Shown: in pieces, positions 50,200 to 59,503 of the stretch
How positions within the stretch are numbered: position 1 is the stretch's first letter
Layout: the number at the start of each line of letters is the position of its first letter
From: Deltaproteobacteria bacterium
GTDB lineage: Bacteria > Desulfobacterota > GWC2-55-46
DNA: 64,000 nt
Direction of reading: 5' to 3'
Assembly: GCA_015075075.1 (NCBI GenBank)
Contig: JABTVA010000010.1
Location: forward strand, 1-64,000
Position numbers and translations under genes: made by a program
Notes under the pieces: generated by a model
Database searches by the model: none
Told to the model about the DNA's origin: nothing
What the model saw: only the letters and a program-made list of their open reading frames with translations

Positions 50200-52383
50200 A
50201 TGAAGAGGAAACTTGGGTTGCTGGTCCTGGCGCTTGCGGCGCTCGGGTGGCCCGCGCCCTCTCTGGCGGAGGACGGGCTCGGCGGGAGCCTGACCTTCGG
50301 AGGGGGTTTTCTCGACGCGAAGGCCGAGTCGTTCAAGCTGGGCGAGTATACAGGCCTCTCGAAGGACAAGGCCTTTCTCCTGGCCGCGGCCGACCTGAGC
50401 TACGGCCAGGGCGCGTATTACCTCGACTTCGGGGCCTCTGACCTCGGGCTCGACAACAGGCGGGCTTATGCCGAGGCCGGGCGGCTCGGAGCGTACAGGT
50501 TATTCGCTGAGTTTTCCCAAACGCCAAAGCTCATCTCGAACAACAGCAAGACCATCTTCACGGGAGAAGGGACTTCGAGGCTTACGCTCCCGTCCGGTTT
50601 CACAAGGGGTTCCCAGACCACCGATTTCAGCAACCTGGACACTTACAGGCGGGATGTTAAGCTCGAATTGGAGAGGAAGTCAGGGAGGGCGGGCTACCAC
50701 TCCTACATAGGCGACTACTCTGAAGTGTCGTTCTCAGTGGAAAGGGAGCATAAGGACGGTTTGAAGTATATCGGAGGCACCCTCGGCACGACCGGAGGCA
50801 ACACGCGCTCCGTGGGCCTGCCCGAGCCGATCGATTACGTGACCGACGTCGTCCGGGTCTCGGCGGCCCACACAAGGGACACTGCACAGGTCCAGTTCGA
50901 TTATTACCTTTCCGTTTTCGACAACAATAAAGAGTCGATAGTCTGGGACAACCCGTTCGATGTTACAAACTACCCGACTACCGCGAGGACCTCGCTTCCG
51001 CCGGACAACATACATCAGAGGTTCAGCCTGTCGGGAGGCCTCGACCTGCCCTACAATTCGCGAGTCTCGGCTGTTTTCGAGTACGGGATAATGAGGCAGG
51101 ATGAGGACCTGCTGCCGTATTCGGAAAATTCGCTCAGCACCGTGACCGTGCCGGTGCCGAGGGCCACGGCGAAGGCCGAGATCGACACGACGCATCTGGC
51201 CCTCAACCTGTCGTCGAGGCCGGTCCAGGGCCTCGGGGTAAGAGCGGGATACCGGTACTACAAGACAGACAACAAGCTTTCAAGGACCCTTTTCAGGTAC
51301 GTGAGGAACGACATGGCCCAGGCACAGGAGGCGGAGGATTCGTCGCGAGCCCTCTATTCCCTGCCCTATGACTACACCCAGAACCAGTTCAAGCTCGACG
51401 CCTCATACTACCTCTTCAAGGGCACGACAGCAAGGGTCGGGTATGCCCGCGACGTAATCGAGAGGGATTACAGGGAGGTGAACAAGACAAAAGAGGACGC
51501 GTACAAGCTGGCCCTCGGCACCACGCTCGTCCCGTACACGACCGCGGGGGTCGATTACCTCAAGGCGAAAAGGAAGGCGTCGGACGCGTATGACGACTGG
51601 AAGATATACAGCGTCTACCACACTCAGGAGTATATAGATACCGTCTCGAGCACCATTCGATTCGACAACCTGCCGGAGTCCAGGAAATTCGACATCGCGG
51701 ACAGGGAAAGGGAGCGCATCGGAGCAAACTTTGCCGTGAGCCCCACGTACAACTCGGCTGTGTCCCTTTTCTACAGCTACGGCAAGGACGACTTCGACAA
51801 GTCCCTGATAGGGCTCAGGCACAGCAGGACCAGGAGCATCACCGTGGACGGCTCGCTGGCTCCTGCAGATATTGCAACGGTCTACGCCTTTTATACCAGG
51901 GAGATGACCGAGTCCAGGCAGAACGGAAGGCAGTACAGCAGCGCGGCCAAAGCCACTCAGTTTGACGATGAGACCAGAAACTGGTCCGCGTTTCACGACG
52001 AGAATGTAGACACTTTCGGCGTGGGCGCGAGGATAGACCTCCTCGAAAAAAAAGCTAGCGTAAATATCGACTACACGTACTCCCAGAGCGACACCGGCAT
52101 TACCTTCTTTGCCGGAAGCGGCATAGCAACGTCAACGAGCCCCGCCGACCTGCCGGAGCTCAAGACAAGGCTCAAGACCTTGAGCCTCAACGGAAAGTAC
52201 AGGCTGAGCGCCAACGTGAGCGTCGGCGCGGGATACAGGTACGATAATTACAAGTCGGACGACTGGGCCGTGGACAACTTTGAGCCGGCCTCGACCACCT
52301 TGCCCAATGTCCTTACGCTCGTGGGTCCTGTCTCCGATTACGAGGCCCATACGGGGATGGTCTTCCTTACCTATTCGTTGTAG
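50200..52383 (+). CDS. MtrB/PioB-family outer-membrane porin of an electron conduit
   Basis: 727 residues. Signal peptide (MKRKLGLLVLALAALGWPAP to LAE), then many alternating amphipathic strands (AYYLDFGASDLGLDNRRAYAE, YRLFAEFSQTPKLIS typical of the family), ending MVFLTYSL. No N-terminal CXXC as in Shewanella MtrB. Forms the barrel that sheathes the DmsE-like cytochrome. No outer-surface OmcA/MtrC-like cytochrome is encoded next to it, so the external acceptor site is unknown. ATG preceded by AGGAGG. Confidence 0.9.
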   Translation: MKRKLGLLVLALAALGWPAPSLAEDGLGGSLTFGGGFLDAKAESFKLGEYTGLSKDKAFLLAAADLSYGQGAYYLDFGASDLGLDNRRAYAEAGRLGAYRLFAEFSQTPKLISNNSKTIFTGEGTSRLTLPSGFTRGSQTTDFSNLDTYRRDVKLELERKSGRAGYHSYIGDYSEVSFSVEREHKDGLKYIGGTLGTTGGNTRSVGLPEPIDYVTDVVRVSAAHTRDTAQVQFDYYLSVFDNNKESIVWDNPFDVTNYPTTARTSLPPDNIHQRFSLSGGLDLPYNSRVSAVFEYGIMRQDEDLLPYSENSLSTVTVPVPRATAKAEIDTTHLALNLSSRPVQGLGVRAGYRYYKTDNKLSRTLFRYVRNDMAQAQEAEDSSRALYSLPYDYTQNQFKLDASYYLFKGTTARVGYARDVIERDYREVNKTKEDAYKLALGTTLVPYTTAGVDYLKAKRKASDAYDDWKIYSVYHTQEYIDTVSSTIRFDNLPESRKFDIADRERERIGANFAVSPTYNSAVSLFYSYGKDDFDKSLIGLRHSRTRSITVDGSLAPADIATVYAFYTREMTESRQNGRQYSSAAKATQFDDETRNWSAFHDENVDTFGVGARIDLLEKKASVNIDYTYSQSDTGITFFAGSGIATSTSPADLPELKTRLKTLSLNGKYRLSANVSVGAGYRYDNYKSDDWAVDNFEPASTTLPNVLTLVGPVSDYEAHTGMVFLTYSL

Positions 52384-52399
52384 GCAGGCTCAAGCTTTG

Positions 52400-52429
52400 G
52401 CCCGGGCGCGCAATTCGGCGCGCCCGGGC
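52400..52429. terminator. 12-bp perfect hairpin between convergent genes
   Basis: GCCCGGGCGCGC (52400-52411), loop AATTCG, GCGCGCCCGGGC (52418-52429). No T-run on either side, but it separates the barrel gene from the convergent small exported protein gene. Confidence 0.55.
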
Positions 52430-52459
52430 AGTCCCGATATCATCAGGCATGGTAGTCAT

Positions 52460-52678
52460 TCACTCCTCCACGGCGACCTTTTCAGCCGAGTCAAGCACGG
52501 ACCTGACCTCCGCAGGGATGTCCTCCCTGTTCGCGTCCACGAGGGAGGACAAAGCCGCCCTGTCCCTCTCCTTAAGCGCTTCCGAGAACTTGTCCGCTAT
52601 CTCCCCTGAATGGACCGCGGGTGAGATGAGTACGGCCAGGGCCGCGAGAGCGGCCACGGCAAAGACGGCTCTTCCCAT
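52460..52678 (-). CDS. Small exported protein of unknown function
   Basis: 72 residues. ATG 52678 follows AAGGAGG. Signal peptide MGRAVFAVAALAALAVLISP to VHSG, then a helical charged mature part (IADKFSEALKERDRAALSSL, ending EKVAVEE). No family recognised. The mature domain of about 50 residues could be a small periplasmic helical protein. Confidence 0.6.
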   Translation of the reverse strand: MGRAVFAVAALAALAVLISPAVHSGEIADKFSEALKERDRAALSSLVDANREDIPAEVRSVLDSAEKVAVEE

Positions 52679-52816
52679 AATGTGACCTCCTTTTCGGATA
52701 TGCGCCGGGGCGGTCAAATTCCTGTATGGTCGGCGCTCGAATGATTGTATAATTATATCGGCAATAAGCCCGCTTGCCATGCCGGGCCGGAAAAAGGCCC
52801 GGAGACGGAAAAACGG

Positions 52817-53677
52817 ATGGACGTGAAAAAGCTCAAAAAGCATCTGGACCGCCTCCTTCGCACCTTTGACCGCTCCTTCCTGGCCACGGACCCCCTTGAG
52901 TTCGTGCACAGGTATAATAGGCCTGAGGACCGGGAGATAGTCGGGCTCGTGGCGTCATCGCTGGCCTACGGCAAGGTCGAGATAATAAAAAAGAGCGTTT
53001 CAAGGGTGCTGGAGGCTGCCGGGCCGTCCCCGTACAGGTTTACGAGGAGGTTCGAGCCCGAGAAGGGGCTCAGGCTCTTTAGCGGCTTTGTCCACAGGTT
53101 CAACAGGGGCGAGGACATTGCCTGCCTTTTCTGGTTCGCGAGGCAGATGATAGAGGAGGCGGGCTCAATAGGCGGCTTTTTCATGGAAGGGCATGAGCCC
53201 TCCCGAAAAAACGTAAAAGAGGCGCTTTCGTCCTTCTCGGAACGCGCGCTGGCCCTTGATTCGTCTACTGTATACGGAAAAAAGAAGCTCCCTCCAAAGG
53301 CGGGTGTAAGGTTCTTTTTTCCGAACCCTGCGGACGGGAGCCCGTGCAAGCGCCTGAACCTCTATCTCCGGTGGATGGTAAGGAGGGGCGACGGCCTGGA
53401 TTTCGGCCAGTGGAAGGGTGTAGAGCCCTGTAAGCTCGTCATGCCGCTCGATACACATGTCGCGAGGATATCGAGGAACATAGGCCTCACCGGAAGGGCC
53501 AACCCGGACTGGAGGATGGCCGAGGAGGTCACGGACGCCCTTAAGAAGCTCGACCCGGCTGACCCGGTCAAATACGACTTCGCCCTCTGCAGGCTGGGCA
53601 TACTGGACAGGTGCCCGCGAAAGGCCGACCCGGGCAAGTGCTCCGAGTGCCTCATAAGCCCCATCTGCGTCCTTTAA
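52817..53677 (+). CDS. TIGR02757/DUF2400 family protein
   Basis: 286 residues. NRPEDREIVGLVASSLAYGKV, then RRFEPEKGLRLFSGFVHRFN, GKKKLPPKAGVRFFFPNPADGSPCKRLNLYLRWMVR and MPLDTHVARISRNIGL match this uncharacterised bacterial family, related in fold to HhH-GPD glycosylases. It ends with CPRKADPGKCSECLISPIC, a four-Cys set (CX8CX2CX5C) like the endonuclease III cluster loop, suggesting a 4Fe-4S site. An nth gene is two genes downstream, so a DNA-repair link is possible but unproven. Confidence 0.8.
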   Translation: MDVKKLKKHLDRLLRTFDRSFLATDPLEFVHRYNRPEDREIVGLVASSLAYGKVEIIKKSVSRVLEAAGPSPYRFTRRFEPEKGLRLFSGFVHRFNRGEDIACLFWFARQMIEEAGSIGGFFMEGHEPSRKNVKEALSSFSERALALDSSTVYGKKKLPPKAGVRFFFPNPADGSPCKRLNLYLRWMVRRGDGLDFGQWKGVEPCKLVMPLDTHVARISRNIGLTGRANPDWRMAEEVTDALKKLDPADPVKYDFALCRLGILDRCPRKADPGKCSECLISPICVL

Positions 53678-53714
53678 CCGCCGAATACCTTGATTTCCCT
53701 TGGAAAATAAAACT

Positions 53715-53743
53715 TTGACAGGAACATGTACTTGGGGTAACAT
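53715..53743 (+). promoter_or_regulatory. Promoter of the polyprenyl synthase gene
   Basis: TTGACA (53715-53720), 17-nt spacer, TAACAT (53738-53743), 110 nt before ATG 53853. Confidence 0.55.
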
Positions 53744-53852
53744 CTGTCGATAATATCCCTTATTGTTCCCGATTGGGGCCTTTCGGCTTGAAGGGACAGG
53801 TATCGGAGTTTATATTTTGGCGCAGACGACTGGACTCAAGGAAAAGAACGAC

Positions 53853-54842
53853 ATGGCCCCGGCCCGGATGCACATCCAGGAGGTCTTTGATCTCGTAAAG
53901 GCCGATATAGCGGAAATGGAGCGGGGCTTCAAGGCCAGCCTGAACTCGAACGTCTTCCTCGTAAGCAAGGTAGGGGAATATATCCTTAAAAGCGGCGGGA
54001 AGAGGTTCAGGCCCATGGTGATGCTCCTCGCATCAAGGCTCTGCGGCTATACCGGCGAAAAGCACATACCGCTCGCGGGCGTCATAGAGTTCATCCATAC
54101 GGCTACACTCCTCCACGACGACGTGGTTGACAACGCGAACCTCCGGAGGGGGAGCGCGTCGGCCAACACGGTCTGGGGGGACGGGGCGAGCATCCTTGTC
54201 GGGGACTACCTCTTCTCCAAGGCCTTCTTCCTGACGGTCAAGTACGGCGACATGAGGGTGCTGCAGGTCCTCTCCGACACCACGACGCGCATGGCCGAAG
54301 GGGAGGTATTGCAGCTCCTCAAGCACAGCGACGCGGACACTACCGAAGAGGAGTACCTCGACGTCGTGACGAACAAGACCGCGGTCCTCATATCGGCAGC
54401 CGCCCGCATAGCCGGCATACTCGCCGGGTCGGGGCCTGAAAAAGAGGCGGCCCTCGCCAGCTACGGCATGGGCCTCGGCATAGCCTACCAGCTCATGGAC
54501 GACTGCCTCGATTACGTCTCGACCGACGAGAGCCTCGGCAAATCCGTGGGCAACGACCTTAAGGAAGGCAAGGTAACCATGCCGCTTATACGCGCCGCGC
54601 TCCTGGCATCGGAGGACGAGAGGGCGGTCATAAGGGAGGCCGTCGAGGGCGACGACCTTGACCAGGCAGGGCTTAAAAGGGTCATTGCGATAATAAACAG
54701 GTACAAGGGCATCGAGTACACCGTCGAACGCGCCAGGGCCTACGTGGAAGAGGCCAAGAGGGAGCTCGACATATTCGAGCCCGGCCTTGAGAAGGCGGCC
54801 CTCCTGGCGGTGGCCGATTTCGTGCTCGACCGGACGCACTGA
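53853..54842 (+). CDS. ispB: Trans-polyprenyl diphosphate synthase (octaprenyl/heptaprenyl type)
   Basis: 329 residues from ATG 53853 (AAGGA upstream). First aspartate-rich motif in TATLLHDDVVDNANLRRG, second in AYQLMDDCLDYVS, plus GGKRFRPMVMLLASR. Makes the long isoprenoid tail of ubiquinone or menaquinone by adding IPP to FPP. Chain length cannot be fixed; small residues before the first motif favour a long product. nth starts 3 nt downstream. Confidence 0.9.
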   Translation: MAPARMHIQEVFDLVKADIAEMERGFKASLNSNVFLVSKVGEYILKSGGKRFRPMVMLLASRLCGYTGEKHIPLAGVIEFIHTATLLHDDVVDNANLRRGSASANTVWGDGASILVGDYLFSKAFFLTVKYGDMRVLQVLSDTTTRMAEGEVLQLLKHSDADTTEEEYLDVVTNKTAVLISAAARIAGILAGSGPEKEAALASYGMGLGIAYQLMDDCLDYVSTDESLGKSVGNDLKEGKVTMPLIRAALLASEDERAVIREAVEGDDLDQAGLKRVIAIINRYKGIEYTVERARAYVEEAKRELDIFEPGLEKAALLAVADFVLDRTH

Positions 54843-54845
54843 GCC

Positions 54846-55589
54846 GTGGACCCCGAAGATAAGGCCCGGAAGGTCCTGGACATACTCGAAAAGGAGTTCC
54901 CGGACGCCCGCACCGCCCTCGAATTCAAGAACCCGCTCGAACTCCTCATAGCGACCATCCTCTCCGCGCAGGCTACCGACAAGCTCGTAAACAAGGTCTC
55001 CGGGGCGCTCTTTAAAAAATACCGGACCGCCTCGGACTACGCGGAGGCAGGCCTTGAAGGGCTTGAAAAGGACATAAGCTCGATAAACTTCTACCGGAAC
55101 AAGGCCAAAAACATAAAGGCCTGCTGCGGAAAGCTCGTTAGTGAGTTCGGCGGCAAGGTGCCGGACACCCTCGAAGCCCTCGTGAGCCTGCCGGGCGTGG
55201 GAAGGAAGACCGCAAACATAGTCCTGGGGAATGCCTTCGGCAGAAACGCCCTGGCGGTCGATACGCATGTCAAGAGGGTGGCCGGGAGGCTCGGCCTCAC
55301 CTCATCGGACGACCCGGACAGGATCGAGGCTGACCTTACCGCAATAATCCCTCCTGAAAGATGGACAAAGACCACCCATCTCTTCATCCTCCACGGCAGA
55401 AAGACCTGCAAGGCCGTAAACCCGGACTGCCCCAACTGCCCCATACAGGCCTACAGCGTCTATTTCAGAGAAGTCTATTCGAAAGGGAATGCGCAAAGAA
55501 GAGGAAGAGCAGGGCTCATGCCGCGCTCGCGGCGAGGCCCTGGACTGGCATTCGACGAGGCTCGCGTAATAGCCGCCGGTCTTCAATAG
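54846..55589 (+). CDS. nth: Endonuclease III, altered fourth cluster Cys and probable readthrough tail
   Basis: From GTG 54846. [20 protein letters not shown], catalytic Lys region, Hh[21 protein letters not shown], and catalytic Asp in [14 protein letters not shown]. The cluster loop reads [17 protein letters not shown]: the fourth Cys is Ser at codon 204 (55,455-55,457). A normal end would be near 55,500; the open frame continues another 30 residues into the opposing ABC gene, suggesting a lost stop by indel. Removes oxidised pyrimidines and nicks AP sites. Confidence 0.88.
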   Translation: MDPEDKARKVLDILEKEFPDARTALEFKNPLELLIATILSAQATDKLVNKVSGALFKKYRTASDYAEAGLEGLEKDISSINFYRNKAKNIKACCGKLVSEFGGKVPDTLEALVSLPGVGRKTANIVLGNAFGRNALAVDTHVKRVAGRLGLTSSDDPDRIEADLTAIIPPERWTKTTHLFILHGRKTCKAVNPDCPNCPIQAYSVYFREVYSKGNAQRRGRAGLMPRSRRGPGLAFDEARVIAAGLQ

Positions 55590-57282
55590 CTCGTGGTGGC
55601 TTCCGGTCTCGATGATGTTCCCGTCCTTCAGGACCAGTATCCTGTCGGCGCCGACTACCGTCGAAAGCCTGTGCGCTATCACGAGGGTCGTCCGGCCCCG
55701 CATGAGGACGTCGAGCGCCTGCTGGACGCCGTATCTCCGATTCGGCATCGAGGGCGGAGGTGGCCTCGTCGAGTATGAGGGACCGGCGGGTCTTTATGAT
55801 CGCCCTCGCGATGCTTATCCTCTGCCGCTCGCCCGCCGATAGGAGCCCGCCGCGCTCCCCGATGAGCGTATCGTAGCCCTTCGGAAGGCGCATTATGAAA
55901 TCGTGCGCGTTGGCCGATTTCGCGGCTTCAATCACTTCATCCGCGGAAGCGCCGGGCTTGCCGTAGGCTATGTTGTTCATTGCCGTGTCGTTAAAGAGGA
56001 GCGCGTCCTGGGAGACGACGCCTATCCTGGCCCTTAAGGAGCGCTGCTTCAAATCCCTCAAGTCCGCCCCGTCTATGAATACGGCCCCGGAGGACGGGTC
56101 GTAGAGCCTTTGGAGGAGCGCGGCGATCGTGGATTTGCCCGCGCCGCTCGGGCCGACCAGGGCCACGCACTCGCCGGGCTTAAGGTGTATGCTTATATCG
56201 GTAAGTATCGGCCTCTTGCCGTCGTAGCCGAAGGAGACGCCGTCAAGAGGACGTCACCGCGTAGCATCTTTACGGGCATTGCGTGGGGCGCGTCGGACAT
56301 GTGGTCGTCTGCGTCGAGGATGGAGAATATTGCCGAGCGAGACCGTGGCCTTCACGCATGGTCTGGTACGCGCCCGTAAGCCCCTGGACCGGCGTGAAGA
56401 GGCGCGGTTGCGTAGCCGAGAAGGCGACGAGCGTGCCGGCGGTTATCTCGCCCTTGCTGACGAGGTAGCCTCCGGCAAGAGGGCTGAGACCCTGGCCAGC
56501 ACGCCTACGATGTTCTTGGCCGCGCCGACGCCCGTGTCTATACCGACGCCGCGGAGCACCGTCCGGTTGGCCTTCTCGACCCCTGTCATGAAACGGCGCT
56601 TCTCCGCGTCCTCCATCGCGAAGCTCTTGACCGTGAATATGCCCGTGAGGACCTCGTTAAAGCGGGAAAATATCCTCGTCCACCGCTCCATCAGCATCCG
56701 CTCCCTCTGCGTCTGCTCGTTCGCGGCCCACATGCCTATGATGGCCGGGAGCGGCGCGAAGAAAAGGACGATGAACGAGAGCCTGTGGTCCAGCCTGAAC
56801 ATGACCGCGAGAGAGATCACCAGGTAGACTATGCCCGGGAAGACGTTGAAGGCTATGTCCGAGACCGCGCCCACGAAGCCGTTAACGCCCCTGTCGAGCT
56901 TGGTCATGATGCCGCCGACAGTCTCCTCCCTGTGGTAGGCCACCGGAAGCGCGTGCAGGCGCGCCACGGTCGCGTCGAGTATGCCGTGGTTGACCTTGAG
57001 GCGCACCTTCCATGCGAGCCAGTTCGAGAGCCCGCCCAGGCCCTCGCGCGCGAGGCTCAGGCCTATGAGCATCCCGATGCCGTAGAGGAGGGGAGATATC
57101 GTACCCGTCCCGAGCTTGTCGAAGATGTATTTCATTACGAGCGGCTCGAGCGCGCCGAGGGCGGCCATCGCCAGGGTAAGCGACATGATGAAGGCGAGCG
57201 CCCACCTGTGCGGGAGGATAAAGCCGAGGGCGCGGCGCGCCTGCGGCAGCCAGTTTAAGTTGACTTCATGGGGGATATGCAT
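55516..57282 (-). CDS. MsbA-like ABC exporter (membrane domain plus ATPase), frameshifted
   Basis: The N-terminal half is clean from ATG 57282: six-helix exporter domain ([59 protein letters not shown]). It breaks near 56,440. The ATPase resumes by 56,166 with Walker [17 protein letters not shown]-loop, signature [15 protein letters not shown], Walker [13 protein letters not shown]. Another break near 55,740 precedes [18 protein letters not shown]. Total of about 590 residues, the normal length. Likely a lipid or drug flippase of the inner membrane. Confidence 0.85.
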
Positions 57283-57378
57283 GAGGGGTCTACAGTCCTT
57301 GCAAGCTGAACCTGTTATAAGGGGCGCCGGCCCGCGAAAATCGATGCATTCATGATAGGTTCATTGCAAGTACCTTAA

Positions 57379-57393
57379 TGTGATAAAAGTCAC
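57379..57393 (+). promoter_or_regulatory. CRP/FNR-family operator candidate
   Basis: TGTGA-TAAAAG-TCAC, near-perfect CRP-type dyad, centred at 57,386 between the divergent ABC exporter and MDR genes. The MDR -10 is TATACT at 57,436-57,441, so the site is about 61 nt upstream of the predicted start, a classic activator position. Confidence 0.5.
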
Positions 57394-57451
57394 GCCCGGC
57401 TTTTTTTCCGGGTGCTTTGGATGTGCGACATTTGGTATACTTGAGCGCATT

Positions 57452-58408
57452 ATGAAAGCGATAGTTTTTGAGAGCGGAAAGCTAAGTTTCGAGGGGGCGC
57501 GCCCCGCGCCCAGGCCCGCGCCCGGAGAGGCGCTTATTCGGGTTACGCTTGCAGGCATATGCCGGACGGACCTCGAGATAGCCCTGGGCTACATGGGCTT
57601 TAGCGGCATTCCCGGGCACGAGTTCGTCGGCGTGATAGAGGAATGCGGCGACGAGCGTCTAAATGGGAAGCGCGTGACCGGGGAGATAAACATCCCTTGC
57701 GGGAAGTGCGCGTACTGCAGGCGGAGGATGGGGAACCACTGCCCGGATAGAAAGGTGCTGGGCATACTCGGAAAGGACGGCGCGTTCGCCGAGTACCTTA
57801 CGCTCCCTTTCAAGAACCTTCACCCGCTCCCTGATTCCATAACGGACGAGGAGGCGGTCTTTATAGAGCCGCTCGCTTCGGCCTACGAAATACTGGAGCA
57901 GGTGAGGGTGGACGAGGACACTCGGGTCTGCGTACTGGGCGACGGCAGGCTGGGGCTGCTGGTCGCGCAGGTAATGGCCCAGACCGGGTGCGCGCTTCTG
58001 GCTGTCGGCAGGCACGAGGAGAAGCTCTCCATACTCAAGGCCAGGGGAATACCGACGAGGACAAGCATAGAGGGGCTTACAAGGGAGCTTGACCTTGTCA
58101 TAGACTGCACCGGGAGCGCGGAGGGGATAAGAACGGCCCTCGATTTGGTGCGGCCCGCAGGGACCGTGGTCGTAAAGACGACGGTCGCCGGGAAGAGCGA
58201 AATAGACCTGAGCCGCATCGTGGTAGACGAGATAGCCCTCATTGGCTCAAGGTGCGGCCCGTTCCAGCCCGCCATACAGGCGCTCGAGGAAAAGAGGGTG
58301 GATGTCAGGCCCCTCGTATCAAAGGTCTTCCCGATCGATGAGGGGGTCGAGGCGATGAGATACGCGGGAGAAAAGGGCGTTTTGAAGGCGCTCCTCAAGA
58401 TGGCTTGA
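57452..58408 (+). CDS. Zinc-dependent MDR (alcohol dehydrogenase-like) dehydrogenase
   Basis: 318 residues, short for the family. Catalytic zinc ligands Cys in AGICRTDLEIA, GHEF, structural zinc CGKCAYCRRRMGNHC, then Rossmann VCVLGDGRLGLLVAQVMA and DLVIDCTGSAEG. Resembles sorbitol/threonine dehydrogenase-type MDRs; substrate unknown. ATG 57452 lies 10 nt after a TATACT box and has no Shine-Dalgarno, so it may be leaderless. It converges on the hyp operon. Confidence 0.85.
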   Translation: MKAIVFESGKLSFEGARPAPRPAPGEALIRVTLAGICRTDLEIALGYMGFSGIPGHEFVGVIEECGDERLNGKRVTGEINIPCGKCAYCRRRMGNHCPDRKVLGILGKDGAFAEYLTLPFKNLHPLPDSITDEEAVFIEPLASAYEILEQVRVDEDTRVCVLGDGRLGLLVAQVMAQTGCALLAVGRHEEKLSILKARGIPTRTSIEGLTRELDLVIDCTGSAEGIRTALDLVRPAGTVVVKTTVAGKSEIDLSRIVVDEIALIGSRCGPFQPAIQALEEKRVDVRPLVSKVFPIDEGVEAMRYAGEKGVLKALLKMA

Positions 58409-58428
58409 GCGGTTCCGTGTTGATAGGG

Positions 58429-58476
58429 AAATTAAAAATGGGCCGCAGCTTTAGCTACGACCCCTTTTTAATTTCA
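58429..58476. terminator. Bidirectional terminator between MDR gene and hypE
   Basis: AAATTAAAAA and TTTTTAATTT flank GGGCCGCAGCTTTAGCTACGACCC, in which GTAGCTAAAGCTGCGG-like arms pair. The A and T tracts allow use in both directions. Confidence 0.7.
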
Positions 58477-58483
58477 ATTATGG

Positions 58484-59503
58484 TCAGCAGATTCTCGGGA
58501 GCTGCTCGCCGGAGAGCATGTCGAGTATCCGCCTATTCCCTATCGAGGTCTCGATAAGGACCCTGGCTTTCGGCCCTTCTTCGACGGTTCCAATGACGGC
58601 GGCGTCCCTGCCGTACTGGTGGGAGCGCATGGCAGCCAGGGCCGCGTCCGTCGATTCCTTCGAGACAACGAGAACGAGCTTCCCTTCGTTCGCGAGATAG
58701 AGCGGGTCGAAGCCCAGTATCTCGCAGGCCCCGCGTACCGCATCCTTTACCGGGATGTCGTCCTCTCTTACGGATATCGAGAGCCCGGCTGACGCCGCGA
58801 ACTCGTTAAGGACCGTCGCGAGCCCGCCTCTCGTGGGGTCGCGCATGGCCCTTACGCCCGAAGGCGCGCTGTCGAGAACGGCCTTCGCGAGGGTGTGGAG
58901 CGGCGCGCAGTCGCTCTCTACCGGAGTCTCCATCCGTATGCCTTCCCTGTGGGTGAGTATGGCGATGCCGTGGTCGCCCATCGTCCCGGAGACGATGACC
59001 GAGTCTCCGGCCTTTATGTTCGTGGGCGCAAGGTCAAGGGAGCCGTCTACCCTACCTATCCCGGCGGTATTGATGAAGAGCTTGTCGCCCTTGCCGCGCT
59101 CTACGACCTTGGTATCTCCCGTCACTATCATGACCCCCGCGTCGAGAGCGGTCTTCGCCATCGAGGCGACGACCCTTTCGAGCTCATCCATTGGAAGTCC
59201 TTCCTCGATTATAAACGAGGCGCTTAAATAAAGGGGCTCCGCGCCGCCCACGGCGAGGTCGTTTATGGTGCCGCAGACAGCGAGCTTCCCTATGTCTCCG
59301 CCCGGGAAGAAGATGGGCTTTACGACGTACGAGTCCGTCGTGAAGGCGAGCCTTCCTGAAGGCGAGGCGAATACGGCCTGGTCGTTAAGGGGCGCAAGGA
59401 GCGGGTTGGTGAAGGCCTTTGCGAAGAGGTCCTCGACCAGCCTCCTCGAGTGGCTCCCGCCGCTGCCGTGCGCAAGTAGTATGGTCTTTACGTCCTTCGT
59501 CAT
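58484..59503 (-). CDS. hypE: Hydrogenase maturation protein HypE
   Basis: 339 residues from ATG 59503, overlapping the hypD stop by 4 nt. LAHGSGGSHSRRLVEDLF, FTTDSYVVKPIFFPGGDIGKLAV, CGTINDLAVGGAEP, ending PRIC: the C-terminal Cys accepts the carbamoyl group from HypF and dehydrates it to cyanide for the NiFe centre. Translationally coupled to hypD. Confidence 0.97.
   Translation of the reverse strand: MTKDVKTILLAHGSGGSHSRRLVEDLFAKAFTNPLLAPLNDQAVFASPSGRLAFTTDSYVVKPIFFPGGDIGKLAVCGTINDLAVGGAEPLYLSASFIIEEGLPMDELERVVASMAKTALDAGVMIVTGDTKVVERGKGDKLFINTAGIGRVDGSLDLAPTNIKAGDSVIVSGTMGDHGIAILTHREGIRMETPVESDCAPLHTLAKAVLDSAPSGVRAMRDPTRGGLATVLNEFAASAGLSISVREDDIPVKDAVRGACEILGFDPLYLANEGKLVLVVSKESTDAALAAMRSHQYGRDAAVIGTVEEGPKARVLIETSIGNRRILDMLSGEQLPRIC

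Noticed and set aside
54033..55268. 411-codon minus-strand open frame over the polyprenyl synthase and nth
   Set aside because: Antisense to two clearly recognised enzymes with catalytic motifs; composition typical of shadows of ATA/AGG-rich coding strands.
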